A DNA stretch of 64,000 nucleotides, from assembly GCF_000344805.1 (NCBI RefSeq), contig NC_020453.1, positions 4,435,001 through 4,499,000 of the forward strand, given 5' to 3'. This DNA comes from Bradyrhizobium oligotrophicum S58. Lineage in GTDB: Bacteria; Pseudomonadota; Alphaproteobacteria; Rhizobiales; Xanthobacteraceae. Positions within the stretch are counted from its first letter, which is position 1. The number at the start of each line of letters is the position of its first letter. Shown here piece by piece: positions 16,720 through 26,474 of this stretch. Position numbers and translations under genes: made by a program. The notes beneath the pieces were generated by a model. It was not told the DNA's origin, ran no database searches, and was given only the letters and a program-made list of their open reading frames with translations.

Positions 16720-17636
16720 GCTGGTTCGCCCCGCCACGCCGCATCGACACGCAAGTCTTCGCCAGGCTGCCGGATCACTTCCGCAACGCCAGGCGCAGCG
16801 CCTGGGCCGACGCCAACCAGGGTGGCCGCGCGATCGACAGCTTTCTCGAAGGCCCGTCCTTCGACCGTGACGGCCGGCTCTACGTCACTGATATTCCCTT
16901 CGGGCGGATCTTTCGGATTGATCCGGACGGCGAATGGACTCTGATCGCCGAGTATGACGGCTGGCCCAACGGCCTGAAGATCCACGCCGACGGCCGCATC
17001 TTCATCACCGACTACAAGCGCGGCCTGATGCTGCTCGAGCCCGGAAGCGGCCAAGTCACGCCGTTTCTGGAGACGGTCGCGACCGAGAGCTTCAAGGGCG
17101 TCAACGACCTGGTGTTCGGACGCTCTGGCACGCTCTATTTCACCGACCAGGGCCAGACCGGCATGCACGATCCGACCGGCCGCGTCTGGCGGCTCGGCAG
17201 CGACGGCCGCCTGACCTGCCTGGTCGACACGGTCCCCAGTCCGAACGGCATCGTGGTCGATCCCGAGGAGAGTTTTCTTCTGGTCGCCGTGACCCGTGCC
17301 AACCAGGTCTGGCGCATTCCGCTGCCTGCGAGCGGCATCACCACCAAGGTCGGGGTGTTCGTGAACCTGCATGGCGGTCCCGGCGGACCCGACGGCCTTG
17401 CGCTTGACCGCGACGGCAATCTCCTGATCTGCCACACCGGCTTCGGCTCGGTGTGGCGCGTGTCGCCCGTGGCCGAACCGCTCGACCGCATCGTCTCATG
17501 CGCCGGCGTTGGCACCACCAACCTCGCCTTCGGTGGCCCCGACAACCGCAGCCTGTTCATCACCGAGAGCCGGACCGGCTCGATCCTGCGCGCCGAGCTC
17601 GAGACACCGGGCCTTGCGATGTATTCGCACGCCTGA
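16716..17636 (+). CDS. SMP-30/gluconolactonase-like lactonase
   Basis: A 306-aa six-bladed beta-propeller of the SMP-30/gluconolactonase/LRE family. Metal-binding positions are recognisable: Glu in FLEGPSFDRDG, Asn in FKGVNDLVFG, Asn in SPNGIVVDPEE and Asp in GPDGLALDRDG. Such enzymes hydrolyse sugar or other lactones to hydroxy acids. No signal peptide is visible, so it is probably cytoplasmic, unlike its Tat-exported neighbour. The start overlaps the preceding stop by 4 nt (ATGA), indicating translational coupling. It is the last gene of the plus-strand operon and converges with the minus-strand hydrolase 14 bp away. Confidence 0.88.
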   Translation: MSWFAPPRRIDTQVFARLPDHFRNARRSAWADANQGGRAIDSFLEGPSFDRDGRLYVTDIPFGRIFRIDPDGEWTLIAEYDGWPNGLKIHADGRIFITDYKRGLMLLEPGSGQVTPFLETVATESFKGVNDLVFGRSGTLYFTDQGQTGMHDPTGRVWRLGSDGRLTCLVDTVPSPNGIVVDPEESFLLVAVTRANQVWRIPLPASGITTKVGVFVNLHGGPGGPDGLALDRDGNLLICHTGFGSVWRVSPVAEPLDRIVSCAGVGTTNLAFGGPDNRSLFITESRTGSILRAELETPGLAMYSHA

Positions 17637-17650
17637 GACGCTCCGTGCCG

Positions 17651-18580
17651 TCAGGCGAAGCCGAACAGCTTCGCCGGATTGGCGACGAGGATCTTGTCGC
17701 GGATCGCAGGATCCGGCGCCCAGTCGGACGACAGATCGAACAGGACGGCGTCGTCCGGCTTCTCCTTCTCGGTCGGATGCGGCCAGTCGCTGCCCCAGAT
17801 CACACGGTCGGGCGCGGCCAGGACACAGCCGCGCGCGAGCGCGCTGGTGTCCGGATAGTCCGGAGGACCGACCTTGGTGTCGGCATAGGGCTCGGACAGC
17901 TTGATCCAGCCGCGGCCCTTTTCAGCGACGCGCAGCATGGCCTGCGCGCCGGGATGGGCAAGCCCCGCGGGCTGCGGAATCCGCCCGAGGTGATCGAATA
18001 CGACCGCCACTGGAAGTCGCGCCAGCACCGCCTCGTGCTGGGCGATCTGGTCGCCCGACATCAGCACCTGAACGTGCCATCCGAGTGGCGCGATCCGCTT
18101 CGCGGTCTGCTCGAGGCGCTCAGCCGTCGTGATGCCCCAGGATTGCGACGTCAGGAAATTGACGCGGACTCCGCGCACGCCGAGCCCATCCATCCGCTTC
18201 AACTCATCGTCGCCAATGGTCTCATCGATGACGACGATGCCCCGCGCCTCGGCGCCGAACTGTTCGAGCGCGTCCAGCAGGCACCTGTTATCGACGCCAT
18301 AGGTCGATGGCTGCACGATCACGTGGCGCGTGACGCCGAGCCGCTTCTGCAGCAGGCGATAGTCGGCGACGGTCGCACCGTCCGGCCGGCCGCCACGCCA
18401 GTGCGGCGAGACCGGAAACCGCGCATCGTAGATGTGGTGATGGCTGTCGCAGGCATTGGCCGGCGCCTTCAGCTTCGGCGCTTCCGTGCCTGCGGAGTTC
18501 GGGACGGAGCCCGCTGCCGCGGTCGTGCCGCCTGCCAGGACGAGGGCACTGGCCGCCAATAGGCTACGACGGCTGATCAT
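17651..18580 (-). CDS. Second Tat-exported TIM-barrel amidohydrolase, paralogue of 15778-16719
   Basis: A 309-aa protein with a Tat signal (ISRRSLLAASALVLAGG) and the same amidohydrolase-2 layout as its neighbour: DSHHHIYDARFP, QPSTYGVDN, GVRGVRVNF, DHLG and WGSDWPHPT. Shared motifs along the whole length show that the two are paralogues, yet they lie in opposite orientation, each paired with its own ACS-type MFS permease. This suggests two related substrates, such as different lactones or pyrones. It overlaps the MFS gene upstream by 4 nt (ATGA) and has GGAGG just before the start. Confidence 0.85.
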   Translation of the reverse strand: MISRRSLLAASALVLAGGTTAAAGSVPNSAGTEAPKLKAPANACDSHHHIYDARFPVSPHWRGGRPDGATVADYRLLQKRLGVTRHVIVQPSTYGVDNRCLLDALEQFGAEARGIVVIDETIGDDELKRMDGLGVRGVRVNFLTSQSWGITTAERLEQTAKRIAPLGWHVQVLMSGDQIAQHEAVLARLPVAVVFDHLGRIPQPAGLAHPGAQAMLRVAEKGRGWIKLSEPYADTKVGPPDYPDTSALARGCVLAAPDRVIWGSDWPHPTEKEKPDDAVLFDLSSDWAPDPAIRDKILVANPAKLFGFA

Positions 18581-19896
18581 GCGGCCTCCTTCGGGGCGGG
18601 TTTGTCATCGGCGGGATCGCCGAGCAGGAACATCACGGTCGCACCGACCAGCAGGATTGCCGAGAGGACGTAGAGCGGGGTCGAAAAGCTCTTCGTCGAT
18701 TCCCGGAGATAGCCGATCATGTAGGGGCCGACGAAGCCGCCGAGATTGCCGATCGACACGATCAGCGCGAGGCCGGCGGCGGCGGCGCGGCCGGTGAGGA
18801 ATCCGGACGGGATCGCCCAATAGGTCGCCTGGAACGACAGGATGCCGACCACCGTCACGGTCAATGCCAGCATCGCCGCCAGCGGCGCCATGAGGCTCGC
18901 GCTGATCGACAGCGCTATTCCGGCGGTCGCGAGTGCGCTGCAGACGAACCAGAGACGGTGCCGGGCCCGATTGGCGAGCCGCGCCCACAGCAGCATGCAG
19001 ATCGCGCCGAGCGCGTAGGGTGCTGCGGAAATGAAGCCGACCGCAACGTAGCTCACGCCGAAGCCGCGCACGATCTGCGGCAGCCAAAGACCAATGCCGA
19101 GCGAGCCGCAGATGCCGCAGAAATTGACCAGCGCCAGCACGAACACCTTTGGATTGGCGAACGCATCGCGCAGCGTGTTGCCGTGACGCGCCGCCAAGGT
19201 CGCCTGCTCCGCGGCCAGTCGCGCGCTGAGCTCGCGCCGCTCGTTCTGATCGAGCCATTTGGCGTCGTCCGGTCCGTCCGACAGCACGAACAGGCAGGCG
19301 ATGCCGAGCAGCACAGCCGGCAGCCCTTCGATGATCAGCAGCCACTGCCAGCCGGCAACGCCGCCGAAGCCGTCCATCGTCAGCAACGCGCCTGATATCG
19401 GCGAGCCGATCATGTTGGCGACGGGAATGCCGACCAGGAACGCCGCGGTCGCGCGGCCGCGCCAGGCGTCGGGAAACCAGTAGGTGAAATACAGATACAC
19501 ACCCGGCGTGAAGCCCGCTTCCGCCATTCCGAGCAGCAGCCGCATCACTGAGAAGCTCACCGGCCCGACGACGAGGCAGGTGAGGGTCGACAGCAGGCCC
19601 CAGCTGATCATGATGCGCGCGATCCAAAGCCGCGCGCCGACCCGCTGCATCATCAGGTTGCTGGGAATCTCGCAGAGGAAATAGCCGAGGAAGAACAACC
19701 CCGCCCCCCACCCGAACTGCGACGGCGTCAGGCCGAGATCGCGATTCATCTGCAGGCCGGCGAAGCCGACATTGATGCGGTCGAGATAGCTGACGACGTA
19801 GCAGGCGAAGATGAACGGGATGATGCGCCGCATCACCTTCGTCATCGTCGGCGTGATGTCGACCGCCGGCGCGACGCGAGCAGCCTCGCTCTCCAT
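18577..19896 (-). CDS. MFS transporter, ACS family, second copy
   Basis: A 439-aa, 12-TM permease with ACS-family signatures: CYVVSYLDRINVGFAGLQMN, CEIPSNLMMQRVGARLWIAR, GMAEAGFTPGVYLYFTYWFP and GWQWLLIIEGLPAVLLG. It is similar in plan to the transporter at 14439-15776 but clearly diverged. The start has GGGAGGAA 6 nt upstream. A candidate IclR-type operator lies 76 bp upstream (19972-19986), at nearly the same distance as the copy before the RraA-like gene. It probably imports the product or substrate of the co-transcribed Tat hydrolase. Confidence 0.9.
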   Translation of the reverse strand: MESEAARVAPAVDITPTMTKVMRRIIPFIFACYVVSYLDRINVGFAGLQMNRDLGLTPSQFGWGAGLFFLGYFLCEIPSNLMMQRVGARLWIARIMISWGLLSTLTCLVVGPVSFSVMRLLLGMAEAGFTPGVYLYFTYWFPDAWRGRATAAFLVGIPVANMIGSPISGALLTMDGFGGVAGWQWLLIIEGLPAVLLGIACLFVLSDGPDDAKWLDQNERRELSARLAAEQATLAARHGNTLRDAFANPKVFVLALVNFCGICGSLGIGLWLPQIVRGFGVSYVAVGFISAAPYALGAICMLLWARLANRARHRLWFVCSALATAGIALSISASLMAPLAAMLALTVTVVGILSFQATYWAIPSGFLTGRAAAAGLALIVSIGNLGGFVGPYMIGYLRESTKSFSTPLYVLSAILLVGATVMFLLGDPADDKPAPKEAA

Positions 19897-19971
19897 TCTG
19901 TTCCTCCCTGGTGCCTTGTTGGGCCGTTTTCCGGCCAGCTTGGGGGCACCATAAAAGGCACAAACAAATAA

Positions 19972-19986
19972 TGCAACGATGTTTCA
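19972..19986. promoter_or_regulatory. Second candidate IclR operator, upstream of the MFS/hydrolase operon
   Basis: TGCAACGATGTTTCA matches the dyad at 13276-13290 at 13 of 15 positions and is likewise followed by an AT-rich patch (TTTTAGAAAAT). On the minus strand TTGCAT overlaps this site and could be a -35 element, so binding would affect promoter access. The rest of the 19897-20272 gap holds only the ntrC-side hairpin and no supportable gene. Confidence 0.6.
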
Positions 19987-20235
19987 TTTTAGAAAATATC
20001 GATTGCTGGACGCCGATCAATCCGACGAGCCGCGCGCGCCACCGCGAAGCGCCGTCGCGGCAGCCCTGAAGGCTGCCGGCACGCACTGAGATCAACAGGA
20101 AATGATTTCAACGGGGCGCGTTATGGCCCCTCATGATCTGCGGAAAGGTGACGCGGCTTCGCGCATGCGGCGCGGCCTTGGCCGTCGCCTCGCACCCTCG
20201 CATGTGCAGATGATCGCGGACGCCGCAGGCGGTCT

Positions 20236-20257
20236 CCCCCCGCGCAGTGCCGGGGGG
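20236..20257 (-). terminator. Hairpin after ntrC
   Basis: CCCCCCG (20236-20242) pairs with CGGGGGG (20251-20257) across an 8-nt loop, starting 16 bp beyond the ntrC stop on the minus strand. The stem is strong, but no T run follows, so termination here would be weak or factor-assisted. Confidence 0.45.
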
Positions 20258-20272
20258 CTCGCAGGCAGCGAG

Positions 20273-21715
20273 CTAACCGCCGCTGCGATAGACCTGGATG
20301 TCGAGGTCGCGGATCTTCTTGCGCAGCGTGTTGCGGTTGAGGCCGAGCAGATCGGCGGCGCGGATCTGGTTGCCACGGGTCGCGGCCAGCGCGGCCGTGA
20401 GCAACGGGATCTCGATCTCCTTGAGGATGCGGTGATACAGGCCCGGCGGCGGCACGCCGTTCGGGAAGCCCTGGAAGTGCGACGACAGATAGGCCTCGAC
20501 GGCGCCGCCGAGATTGTCGATCGAGGTCGGCGCGTTGGAGCCGGTGGTCACCGCCGGCGGCGCCAGCTCGCCGTCGATCACCGAGGCCGTGATGACGTCC
20601 TGCGGATACAGCGCGGCAAGGCGCCGGGCGAGGTTTTCCAGCTCGCGGACATTGCCCGGCCAGCGGTGCTGCTTGAGCCGCTCGAGCGCGGCGGCATCGA
20701 GCTTCTTCGGCGGCAGCCCGTCCTTCTCGGCCAGCGCGAAGAAGTGCCGAATCAGATCCGGCAGGTCCTCGATACGCTCGCGCAACGGCGGTAGCCGCAG
20801 CGGCACGACGTTGAGGCGGAAGAACAAATCTTCGCGGAACAGCCCCTGCTGGATCAGGATGCGCAGATCCTTGTTGGAGGCCGCGACGATGCGCACGTCG
20901 GTCTTGATCGGGGTGCGGCCGCCGACCGTGGTGTATTCGCCTTGCTGCAAGACGCGCAAAAGCCGCGTCTGCGCCTCCATCGGCATGTCGCCGATCTCGT
21001 CCAGGAACAAGGTGCCGCCCTCGGCCTGCTCGAAGCGGCCCGAGGCGCGGGTGTTGGCGCCGGTGAAGGCGCCGCGCTCATGGCCGAACAATTCCGACTC
21101 GATCAGGTCGCGCGGGATCGCCGCCATGTTGACCGCGACGAACGGACCATTCCGGCGCTTGCCGTAATCGTGCAGCGCGCGCGCCACCAGTTCCTTGCCG
21201 GTGCCGCTCTCGCCGGAGATCATCACGGTGAGATCGGTCTGCATCAGCCGCGCCAGCACGCGGTAGATCTCCTGCATCGCCGGCGAGCGGCCGACCAGCG
21301 GGATCGATTCGAACTCGCTGTCGTCAGGCTGGCTCGCCGCCCGCTCCTTGGGCTCGGCGAGTGCGCGGCCGACGATCGCGATCAGCTCCTTCAGGTCGAA
21401 CGGTTTTGGCAGATATTCGTAGGCGCCGCGCTCCGACGCGCGGATCGCGGTCATGAACGTATTCTGCGCGCTCATGACGATGACCGGCAGATTCGGCCGC
21501 ATCTTCTTGATCCGCGGCAGCAGGTCGAACGCGTTCTCGTCCGGCATCACCACGTCGGTGATGACGAGATCGCCCTCGCCCTGGCTGACCCAGCGCCACA
21601 GGGTGGCGGCGTTGCCGGTCAGCCGCACCTCATAGCCGGCGCGTGACAGCGCCTGGTTCAGGACCGTGCGGATGGCCGTATCGTCGTCGGCAACGAGAAT
21701 GCTACCTGCAGGCAT
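20273..21715 (-). CDS. ntrC: Nitrogen regulator NtrC
   Basis: A 480-aa sigma-54 activator. The receiver has phospho-acceptor D54 ([12 protein letters not shown]). The AAA+ domain has Walker A GESGTGKE, the sigma-54-contact GAFTGA loop ([19 protein letters not shown]) and Walker [15 protein letters not shown] Fis-type helix-turn-helix ends the protein ([20 protein letters not shown]). It activates genes for nitrogen scavenging when phosphorylated by NtrB. It is last in the dusB-ntrB-ntrC operon, 9 bp after ntrB. The intact GAFTGA contrasts with its loss in NtrX in the same window. Confidence 0.97.
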   Translation of the reverse strand: MPAGSILVADDDTAIRTVLNQALSRAGYEVRLTGNAATLWRWVSQGEGDLVITDVVMPDENAFDLLPRIKKMRPNLPVIVMSAQNTFMTAIRASERGAYEYLPKPFDLKELIAIVGRALAEPKERAASQPDDSEFESIPLVGRSPAMQEIYRVLARLMQTDLTVMISGESGTGKELVARALHDYGKRRNGPFVAVNMAAIPRDLIESELFGHERGAFTGANTRASGRFEQAEGGTLFLDEIGDMPMEAQTRLLRVLQQGEYTTVGGRTPIKTDVRIVAASNKDLRILIQQGLFREDLFFRLNVVPLRLPPLRERIEDLPDLIRHFFALAEKDGLPPKKLDAAALERLKQHRWPGNVRELENLARRLAALYPQDVITASVIDGELAPPAVTTGSNAPTSIDNLGGAVEAYLSSHFQGFPNGVPPPGLYHRILKEIEIPLLTAALAATRGNQIRAADLLGLNRNTLRKKIRDLDIQVYRSGG

Positions 21716-21724
21716 AGGTGGTCC

Positions 21725-22912
21725 TCAATTTGATCCCTGTGAGGCATGCAACGGCGTCCCCGAAACGTCGTCGCCAATGCTGTTTTTTGGGCCGTGATCG
21801 TGTTGCTTGGTTGCGCTGTACATCGGCATCAGCACCCGGAAGGTCGTCTTGCGCGGCTGCGACTCGCACTCGATGATCCCGCCATGGTCGCCGATGATCT
21901 TCGCGACCAATGCAAGTCCGAGGCCGCTTCCGGTCGGCTTGGTGGTCACGAACGGATCGAACAGATTGGGCATCAGGTCTTCCGGCACGCCGGGGCCGTT
22001 GTCCTTGACGCAGAATTCCAGCGGCAGCGACACCCGCGACTTCTTGCCGGGCACCGACAGCCGCACGCCCGGGCGGAACGCTGTCGTGAGCTGGATCTCG
22101 GCATCCGTGCCGAGGTCGACGACGGCTTCGGCCGCGTTCTTGACCAGGTTCAGGAACACCTGGATCAGCTGGTCCTGGTTGGCGAGCACCGGCGGCAGCG
22201 ACGGGTCGTAGTCCTCGACGAAGCGGATGTTGCGGGCGAAGCCCGACTGCGCCAGCCGCTTCACGTGATCGAGCACCGAGTGGATGTTGACCGGCCCGCG
22301 CGCCACCGGGCGATCGTCGCCGAACACCTCCATGCGGTCGACCAAGGTGACGATGCGGTCGGCCTCGTCGCAGATCAGTCTGGTCAGCATGCGGTCCTCG
22401 GAGGAGGCCTGCTGCTCCAGGAGCTGCGCGGCACCGCGGATACCCGACAGCGGGTTCTTGATCTCATGCGCCAGCATCGCGGCCAGCGCGATCACCGAGC
22501 GCGCGGCGCTGCGATGGGTGAGCTGACGGTCCATCTTGTCGGCGATGGTGCGCTCCTGCAGCATCACCACGATGTGCCCGGCCCGCTCCGGCAGCGGCGC
22601 GACGTGGAGGTCGACCAGCCGATCGGCGCCGGTGCGCGGCGTGCCGAGATCAACCTTGTACTCGTTGACCGGCGCGCTGGTGGTGCGGACCTGGTCGATC
22701 AGCGCCAGCAAGGGGCTTCCGAACGGCACCAGCTTCTTCAGCGACTGCCGTTGCAGAAACTGCGTCGAGGAATCGAAGAACGATTCCGCCGCCATGTTGG
22801 CGTCCATGATCATGCCGTCCGGGCCGATGACCAGGACCGGATTCGGCAGGGCGTTGAGGATGGCATCGCCATCGGACGGAAGGCGCTTGCGCTGTTCTGC
22901 GGCTGAACTCAT
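21725..22912 (-). CDS. ntrB: Nitrogen sensor kinase/phosphatase NtrB
   Basis: A 395-aa soluble histidine kinase without TM segments. It has a PAS-like N-terminal domain ([20 protein letters not shown]), HisKA with H149 in [20 protein letters not shown], and an ATP-binding domain with the N box ([12 protein letters not shown]), G1 ([10 protein letters not shown]) and G2 ([13 protein letters not shown]). It phosphorylates or dephosphorylates NtrC under control of PII proteins. Its start overlaps the dusB stop by 4 nt (ATGA), so translation is coupled. The C-terminal 30 or so residues are unusually polar and family-variable. Confidence 0.96.
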   Translation of the reverse strand: MSSAAEQRKRLPSDGDAILNALPNPVLVIGPDGMIMDANMAAESFFDSSTQFLQRQSLKKLVPFGSPLLALIDQVRTTSAPVNEYKVDLGTPRTGADRLVDLHVAPLPERAGHIVVMLQERTIADKMDRQLTHRSAARSVIALAAMLAHEIKNPLSGIRGAAQLLEQQASSEDRMLTRLICDEADRIVTLVDRMEVFGDDRPVARGPVNIHSVLDHVKRLAQSGFARNIRFVEDYDPSLPPVLANQDQLIQVFLNLVKNAAEAVVDLGTDAEIQLTTAFRPGVRLSVPGKKSRVSLPLEFCVKDNGPGVPEDLMPNLFDPFVTTKPTGSGLGLALVAKIIGDHGGIIECESQPRKTTFRVLMPMYSATKQHDHGPKNSIGDDVSGTPLHASQGSN

Positions 22913-23943
22913 GCGGCTGCACTCCAGGCAAAATCGTCGAAAGCTTCACGCAGCGCCCGATGCACCTCGGACGGCTGCTCGGAGGTCAGGATATTTTCAC
23001 GCCAGGCCTTCAGTTTTTCAGCCGGCGCGTTGGCGTGCTGGGCGGCGACATCGAGCCCCCAGCCGAGATGCTTGCGGGCATGGCGCAGGCCGACCCGCGC
23101 GCCATAGTGGCGGCAGATCTCGTCATAGAGCGCAGTGAGAAAAGCGAGCTGCTGAGACAGCTCCGGCGCGGCCTCCTCCGCCCCGCCGTCGAGACGACGG
23201 CCGATCTGCCCGGGCAGCCAGGGGGCGCCTTGCGCGCCGCGGCCGATCATCACGGCGTCGGCGCCGGAGGCGTCGAGCGCCTCGCGTGCATCCTCGTAGG
23301 TCGTGATGTCGCCGTTGACGACGACCGGCAGATCGACGGCGTCCTTGACCGCGCGCACCGCGCTCCAGTCGGCCTCGCCCTTGTAGAACTGCTGCCGGGT
23401 GCGGCCATGCACGGTGATCAGCTGCACGCCGGCCGCTTCCGCGCGGCGCGCCAGCTCCGGCGCATTGAGGCTGCGCTCGTCCCAGCCGAGCCGCATCTTC
23501 AGCGTCACGGGCACGTCGACGGCGTCCACCGTCGCCTCGATCAGGGTCAGCGCATGATCGAGGTCGCGCATCAGCGCCGAGCCGGATTGGCCGCCGGTGA
23601 CGTGCCGTGCCGGGCAGCCCATGTTGATGTCGATGATATCGGCGCCGCCGTCCTCGGCGACCCTTGCGCCTTCGGCCATCCAATGCGCCTCGCAGCCGGC
23701 GAGCTGCACCACATGCGGCCCGATGCCGCTGGCCTCGCAGCGCAACCGGGATATCCACCGCCCGCGCACGAGATCGTCGCTCGCGGTCATCTCGGAAACC
23801 ACCAGCCCGGCGCCCAGCTCGGCCGCGAGTCGGCGGAACGGCGCGTCGGTGATCCCCGACATCGGCGCGAGAACGGCCCGGTTGGCGAGCGAAACGCCGC
23901 CTATCTTCAATTGTTTGGCAGGTGTATTGGCCGGACCGGTCAC
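22909..23943 (-). CDS. dusB: tRNA-dihydrouridine synthase DusB (NifR3)
   Basis: A 344-aa FMN-dependent TIM-barrel enzyme that reduces uridines in the tRNA D-loop. Key motifs are the N-terminal [16 protein letters not shown], the catalytic C110 in [12 protein letters not shown], and the FMN/tRNA segment [11 protein letters not shown], with phosphate-binding [10 protein letters not shown] near the end of the barrel. In alphaproteobacteria the gene was originally called nifR3 because it heads the ntrBC operon, the arrangement seen here. It diverges from ispDF across a 370-bp gap. Confidence 0.96.
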   Translation of the reverse strand: MTGPANTPAKQLKIGGVSLANRAVLAPMSGITDAPFRRLAAELGAGLVVSEMTASDDLVRGRWISRLRCEASGIGPHVVQLAGCEAHWMAEGARVAEDGGADIIDINMGCPARHVTGGQSGSALMRDLDHALTLIEATVDAVDVPVTLKMRLGWDERSLNAPELARRAEAAGVQLITVHGRTRQQFYKGEADWSAVRAVKDAVDLPVVVNGDITTYEDAREALDASGADAVMIGRGAQGAPWLPGQIGRRLDGGAEEAAPELSQQLAFLTALYDEICRHYGARVGLRHARKHLGWGLDVAAQHANAPAEKLKAWRENILTSEQPSEVHRALREAFDDFAWSAAA

Positions 23944-24313
23944 GAACGACTCTTCAAGCTCATCGACGCATCATTGCGTCTGCCCTGCACTCTCAAGCAC
24001 AATTCTTGGGCAGTCAAGCGCCATGCCTACACTTTAGCCAAGCTGATCAGCATTTCAAGTGCAGTGCAGCAAAATATGCTTGTTCGGCAGTCATGGTAAA
24101 CCCTTGAGCCGCCGGATTTTTGCATGGCTCCACGGCGGTTCGCGGCGTCGAATCGGCCTTCGCAGGTGCTTCACGGCACCCTTACGAACGCGTCGCGATC
24201 GCAGTCGCCGCTCGAGTCATGTGTGATCCTGCTCGCTTAACACCCTCTGCAGATGTAAGAAGCCGGCAAATCTCTTCACCCTCGTCTTTCATCAGCATCG
24301 ATATCCTGTTCCC
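23944..24313. other. Divergent promoter region of dusB-ntrBC and ispDF
   Basis: A 370-bp gap between divergent genes. Short frames on both strands lack coding character. The stretch around 24000-24110 is AT-richer than its surroundings and is the likely promoter zone. I found no convincing -24/-12 sigma-54 element or long inverted repeat. Confidence 0.4.
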
Positions 24314-25495
24314 ATGACGACTTCTCAGCGGACTGCAGCCATCCTCGTCGCGGCCGGGCGCGGCCTGCGCGCCGGTGCCGGCGGTCCGAAGCAATACCGC
24401 ACCATCGGCGGCCGCACTGTCATCCATCGCGCGCTCGCGGCCTTCGCCGAGCATCCCGAGGTGGCCGTCGTGCAGCCGGTGGTGAACCCCGACGACATCG
24501 ACATCTTCAATGCCGCCGTGAGCGGCCTGCGCCACGAGGTGCCCGCGCATGGCGGCGCAACGCGTCAGGCCTCGGTGCTGGCAGGCCTGGAAGCGCTGGC
24601 GCCGCACAAGCCCGACATCGTGCTGATCCACGATGCCGCGCGTCCGTTCGTCACGCCGGCCGTGATCTCGCGCGCGATTGTCGCGGCCGGCAAGACCGGT
24701 GCGGCGATTCCCGTCGTGCCGGTGACCGACACCATCAAGGAAGTCGGAACGGGCGGCGACATCACCGCGACGCCGGAGCGCGCGCGCTTACGCATCGCGC
24801 AGACGCCACAGACCTTCAGGTTCGAGACGATCCTCGAGGCGCATCGCCGCGCGGCGCGCGAGGGCCTCACCGAGTTCACAGATGATGCGGCGATCGCCGA
24901 ATGGGCGGGATTGACCGTCGCGACCTTTGAGGGCGATGTTGCCAACATGAAGCTCACCACACCGGAAGATTTCGTGCGCGAGGAAGCGCGCCTTGCAGCA
25001 ACGCTCGGCGACATCAGGACCGGCACCGGCTACGACGTCCACGCGTTCGGCGAAGGCGACCATGTCTGGCTGTGCGGCCTGCGTGTGCCGCATAGCAAGG
25101 GGTTCCTTGCCCACTCGGACGGCGACGTCGGTTTGCACGCTCTGGTTGATGCAATTTTGGGCGCCCTGGCCGATGGCGACATCGGTTCGCACTTCCCCCC
25201 CTCCGACATGAAGTGGAAGGGCGCCTCCTCCGACCAGTTCCTGAAATACGCCATCGAGCGGGTCACCGCGCGCGGCGGCCGCGTTGCCAATCTCGAGGTG
25301 ACGATGATCTGCGAGCGCCCGAAGATCGGCCCCCTGCGCGACCAGATGCGCGCGCGCATCGCCGAGATTTCCGGCGTCGACATCTCGCGCATCGCGGTCA
25401 AGGCGACCACCAGCGAGCGCCTCGGCTTCACCGGCCGCGAAGAAGGCATCGCGGCAACGGCGAGCGCGACGATCCGGCTGCCGTGGAGTGTGTAG
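24314..25495 (+). CDS. ispDF: Bifunctional IspD/IspF of the MEP isoprenoid pathway
   Basis: A 393-aa fusion. Residues 1-230 are the MEP cytidylyltransferase IspD: the nucleotide-binding [18 protein letters not shown], the substrate strand [13 protein letters not shown], and TPQTFRF. From about residue 233 the protein is 2-C-methyl-D-erythritol 2,4-cyclodiphosphate synthase IspF, starting [20 protein letters not shown] with metal ligands in YDVHAF and the HSDGD motif, then [10 protein letters not shown]. The fusion catalyses steps 3 and 5 of the pathway and is common in alphaproteobacteria. It is monocistronic as far as can be seen. Confidence 0.97.
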   Translation: MTTSQRTAAILVAAGRGLRAGAGGPKQYRTIGGRTVIHRALAAFAEHPEVAVVQPVVNPDDIDIFNAAVSGLRHEVPAHGGATRQASVLAGLEALAPHKPDIVLIHDAARPFVTPAVISRAIVAAGKTGAAIPVVPVTDTIKEVGTGGDITATPERARLRIAQTPQTFRFETILEAHRRAAREGLTEFTDDAAIAEWAGLTVATFEGDVANMKLTTPEDFVREEARLAATLGDIRTGTGYDVHAFGEGDHVWLCGLRVPHSKGFLAHSDGDVGLHALVDAILGALADGDIGSHFPPSDMKWKGASSDQFLKYAIERVTARGGRVANLEVTMICERPKIGPLRDQMRARIAEISGVDISRIAVKATTSERLGFTGREEGIAATASATIRLPWSV

Positions 25496-25604
25496 ATAGG
25501 TGAGATTGGATTGATCTGATCGTAGACCTCCACCTCTGTCATCGAGCTACGAGATTGATCCCATCTCAAAGTTGGACTCGCGCTTGCGCCGCAACGACGG
25601 CGCG

Positions 25605-25772
25605 TCCCCTCGCCCCGTTCTTACGGGGAGAGGGTTGGGGTGAGGGGCAGCCGCACGGGTAGTGCGTGCGGATAGACCTGTACCCCCTCGCTTGGATTGC
25701 ATCTCACGATGCAATCCGACCTCTCCCCGCCCTAGCGAAGCTGCGCTTCGCCCTGGCGGGGCGAGGTCGAAA
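25605..25772. repeat. Composite palindromic intergenic repeat
   Basis: Three nested dyads fill most of the ispDF-pncC gap. CCTCgCCCCG pairs with CGGGGaGAGG (about 25608-25633). GATTGCAT pairs with ATGCAATC (25694-25715). The segment CCTCTCCCCGCC (25720s) pairs with GGCGGGGCGAGG (25756-25767). The style matches repeats I remember as abundant between genes in Bradyrhizobium (recall, not searched). No gene is supportable in 25496-25859. Confidence 0.6.
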
Positions 25773-25859
25773 CCGCGGCGGCGCTTCGGGCTCATCGAAC
25801 GCATCCATCTTCGGCGCGGTACATGTTGAAGTTTTGATCGGTTCGAGGAAACGCTGTTC

Positions 25860-26474
25860 ATGGCGAGCGAACGTCAAATCGGCTCTACCAGCGCGCTGGC
25901 CCGCTCGCTGCTCGACATCTGCCGGTCGCGCAAGCTGATGATCGCGACCGCCGAGTCCTGCACCGGCGGGCTCGTCGCCGCAGCCTTGACCGAAATCCCC
26001 GGCTCGTCCGACGTCATCGACCGCGGCTTCGTCACCTATTCGAACGAGGCCAAGCGCGCGATGCTCGGCGTCGAGGCCTCGACTTTGCAGACCTTCGGCG
26101 CCGTCTCCAAGGAGACCGCGATCCAGATGGCGGTCGGCGCCCTGGAGCGCGCCGACGTCGATCTTGCCGTCGCCATCACCGGCATCGCCGGCCCCGGCGG
26201 CGCCACCCCCGGCAAGCCCGTCGGCCTGGTCCATTTCGCCGTCGCCGCCCGCGACGGCCGCATCACCCACCGCGAACACCGCTTCGGCGCGATCGGCCGC
26301 AGCACCGTGCGTACGCGCTCCGTGCTCGAGGCTCTGCGCATGCTGATGGAGTTGGCGCGGCCGCAGGTCGCCGTGAAGCCGAAGCGGGCCGCCGCGACGC
26401 GCCTCCGCCCTCGCGTGGCGCGAGCGCCACGGCTGCATCCGGTCAAGCGGCCGCCACGGCGGCCGCGGACGTAG
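25860..26474 (+). CDS. pncC: Nicotinamide-nucleotide amidase (CinA C-terminal domain family)
   Basis: A 204-aa protein. Residues 10-165 form the CinA C-terminal (PncC) domain with TAESCTGGLVAAALTEIPGS, FVTYSNEAKRAMLGV and AVAITGIAGPGGATPGKPVG. PncC deamidates NMN to NaMN in pyridine-nucleotide recycling. The N-terminal competence-damage domain of full CinA is absent, as is common. The last 35-40 residues form an Arg/Pro/Ala-rich basic tail (RPRVARAPRLHPVKRPPRR) not normally part of the domain and ending close to repeat-rich DNA. The start is preceded by GAGGAA at a slightly long spacing. Confidence 0.9.
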   Translation: MASERQIGSTSALARSLLDICRSRKLMIATAESCTGGLVAAALTEIPGSSDVIDRGFVTYSNEAKRAMLGVEASTLQTFGAVSKETAIQMAVGALERADVDLAVAITGIAGPGGATPGKPVGLVHFAVAARDGRITHREHRFGAIGRSTVRTRSVLEALRMLMELARPQVAVKPKRAAATRLRPRVARAPRLHPVKRPPRRPRT

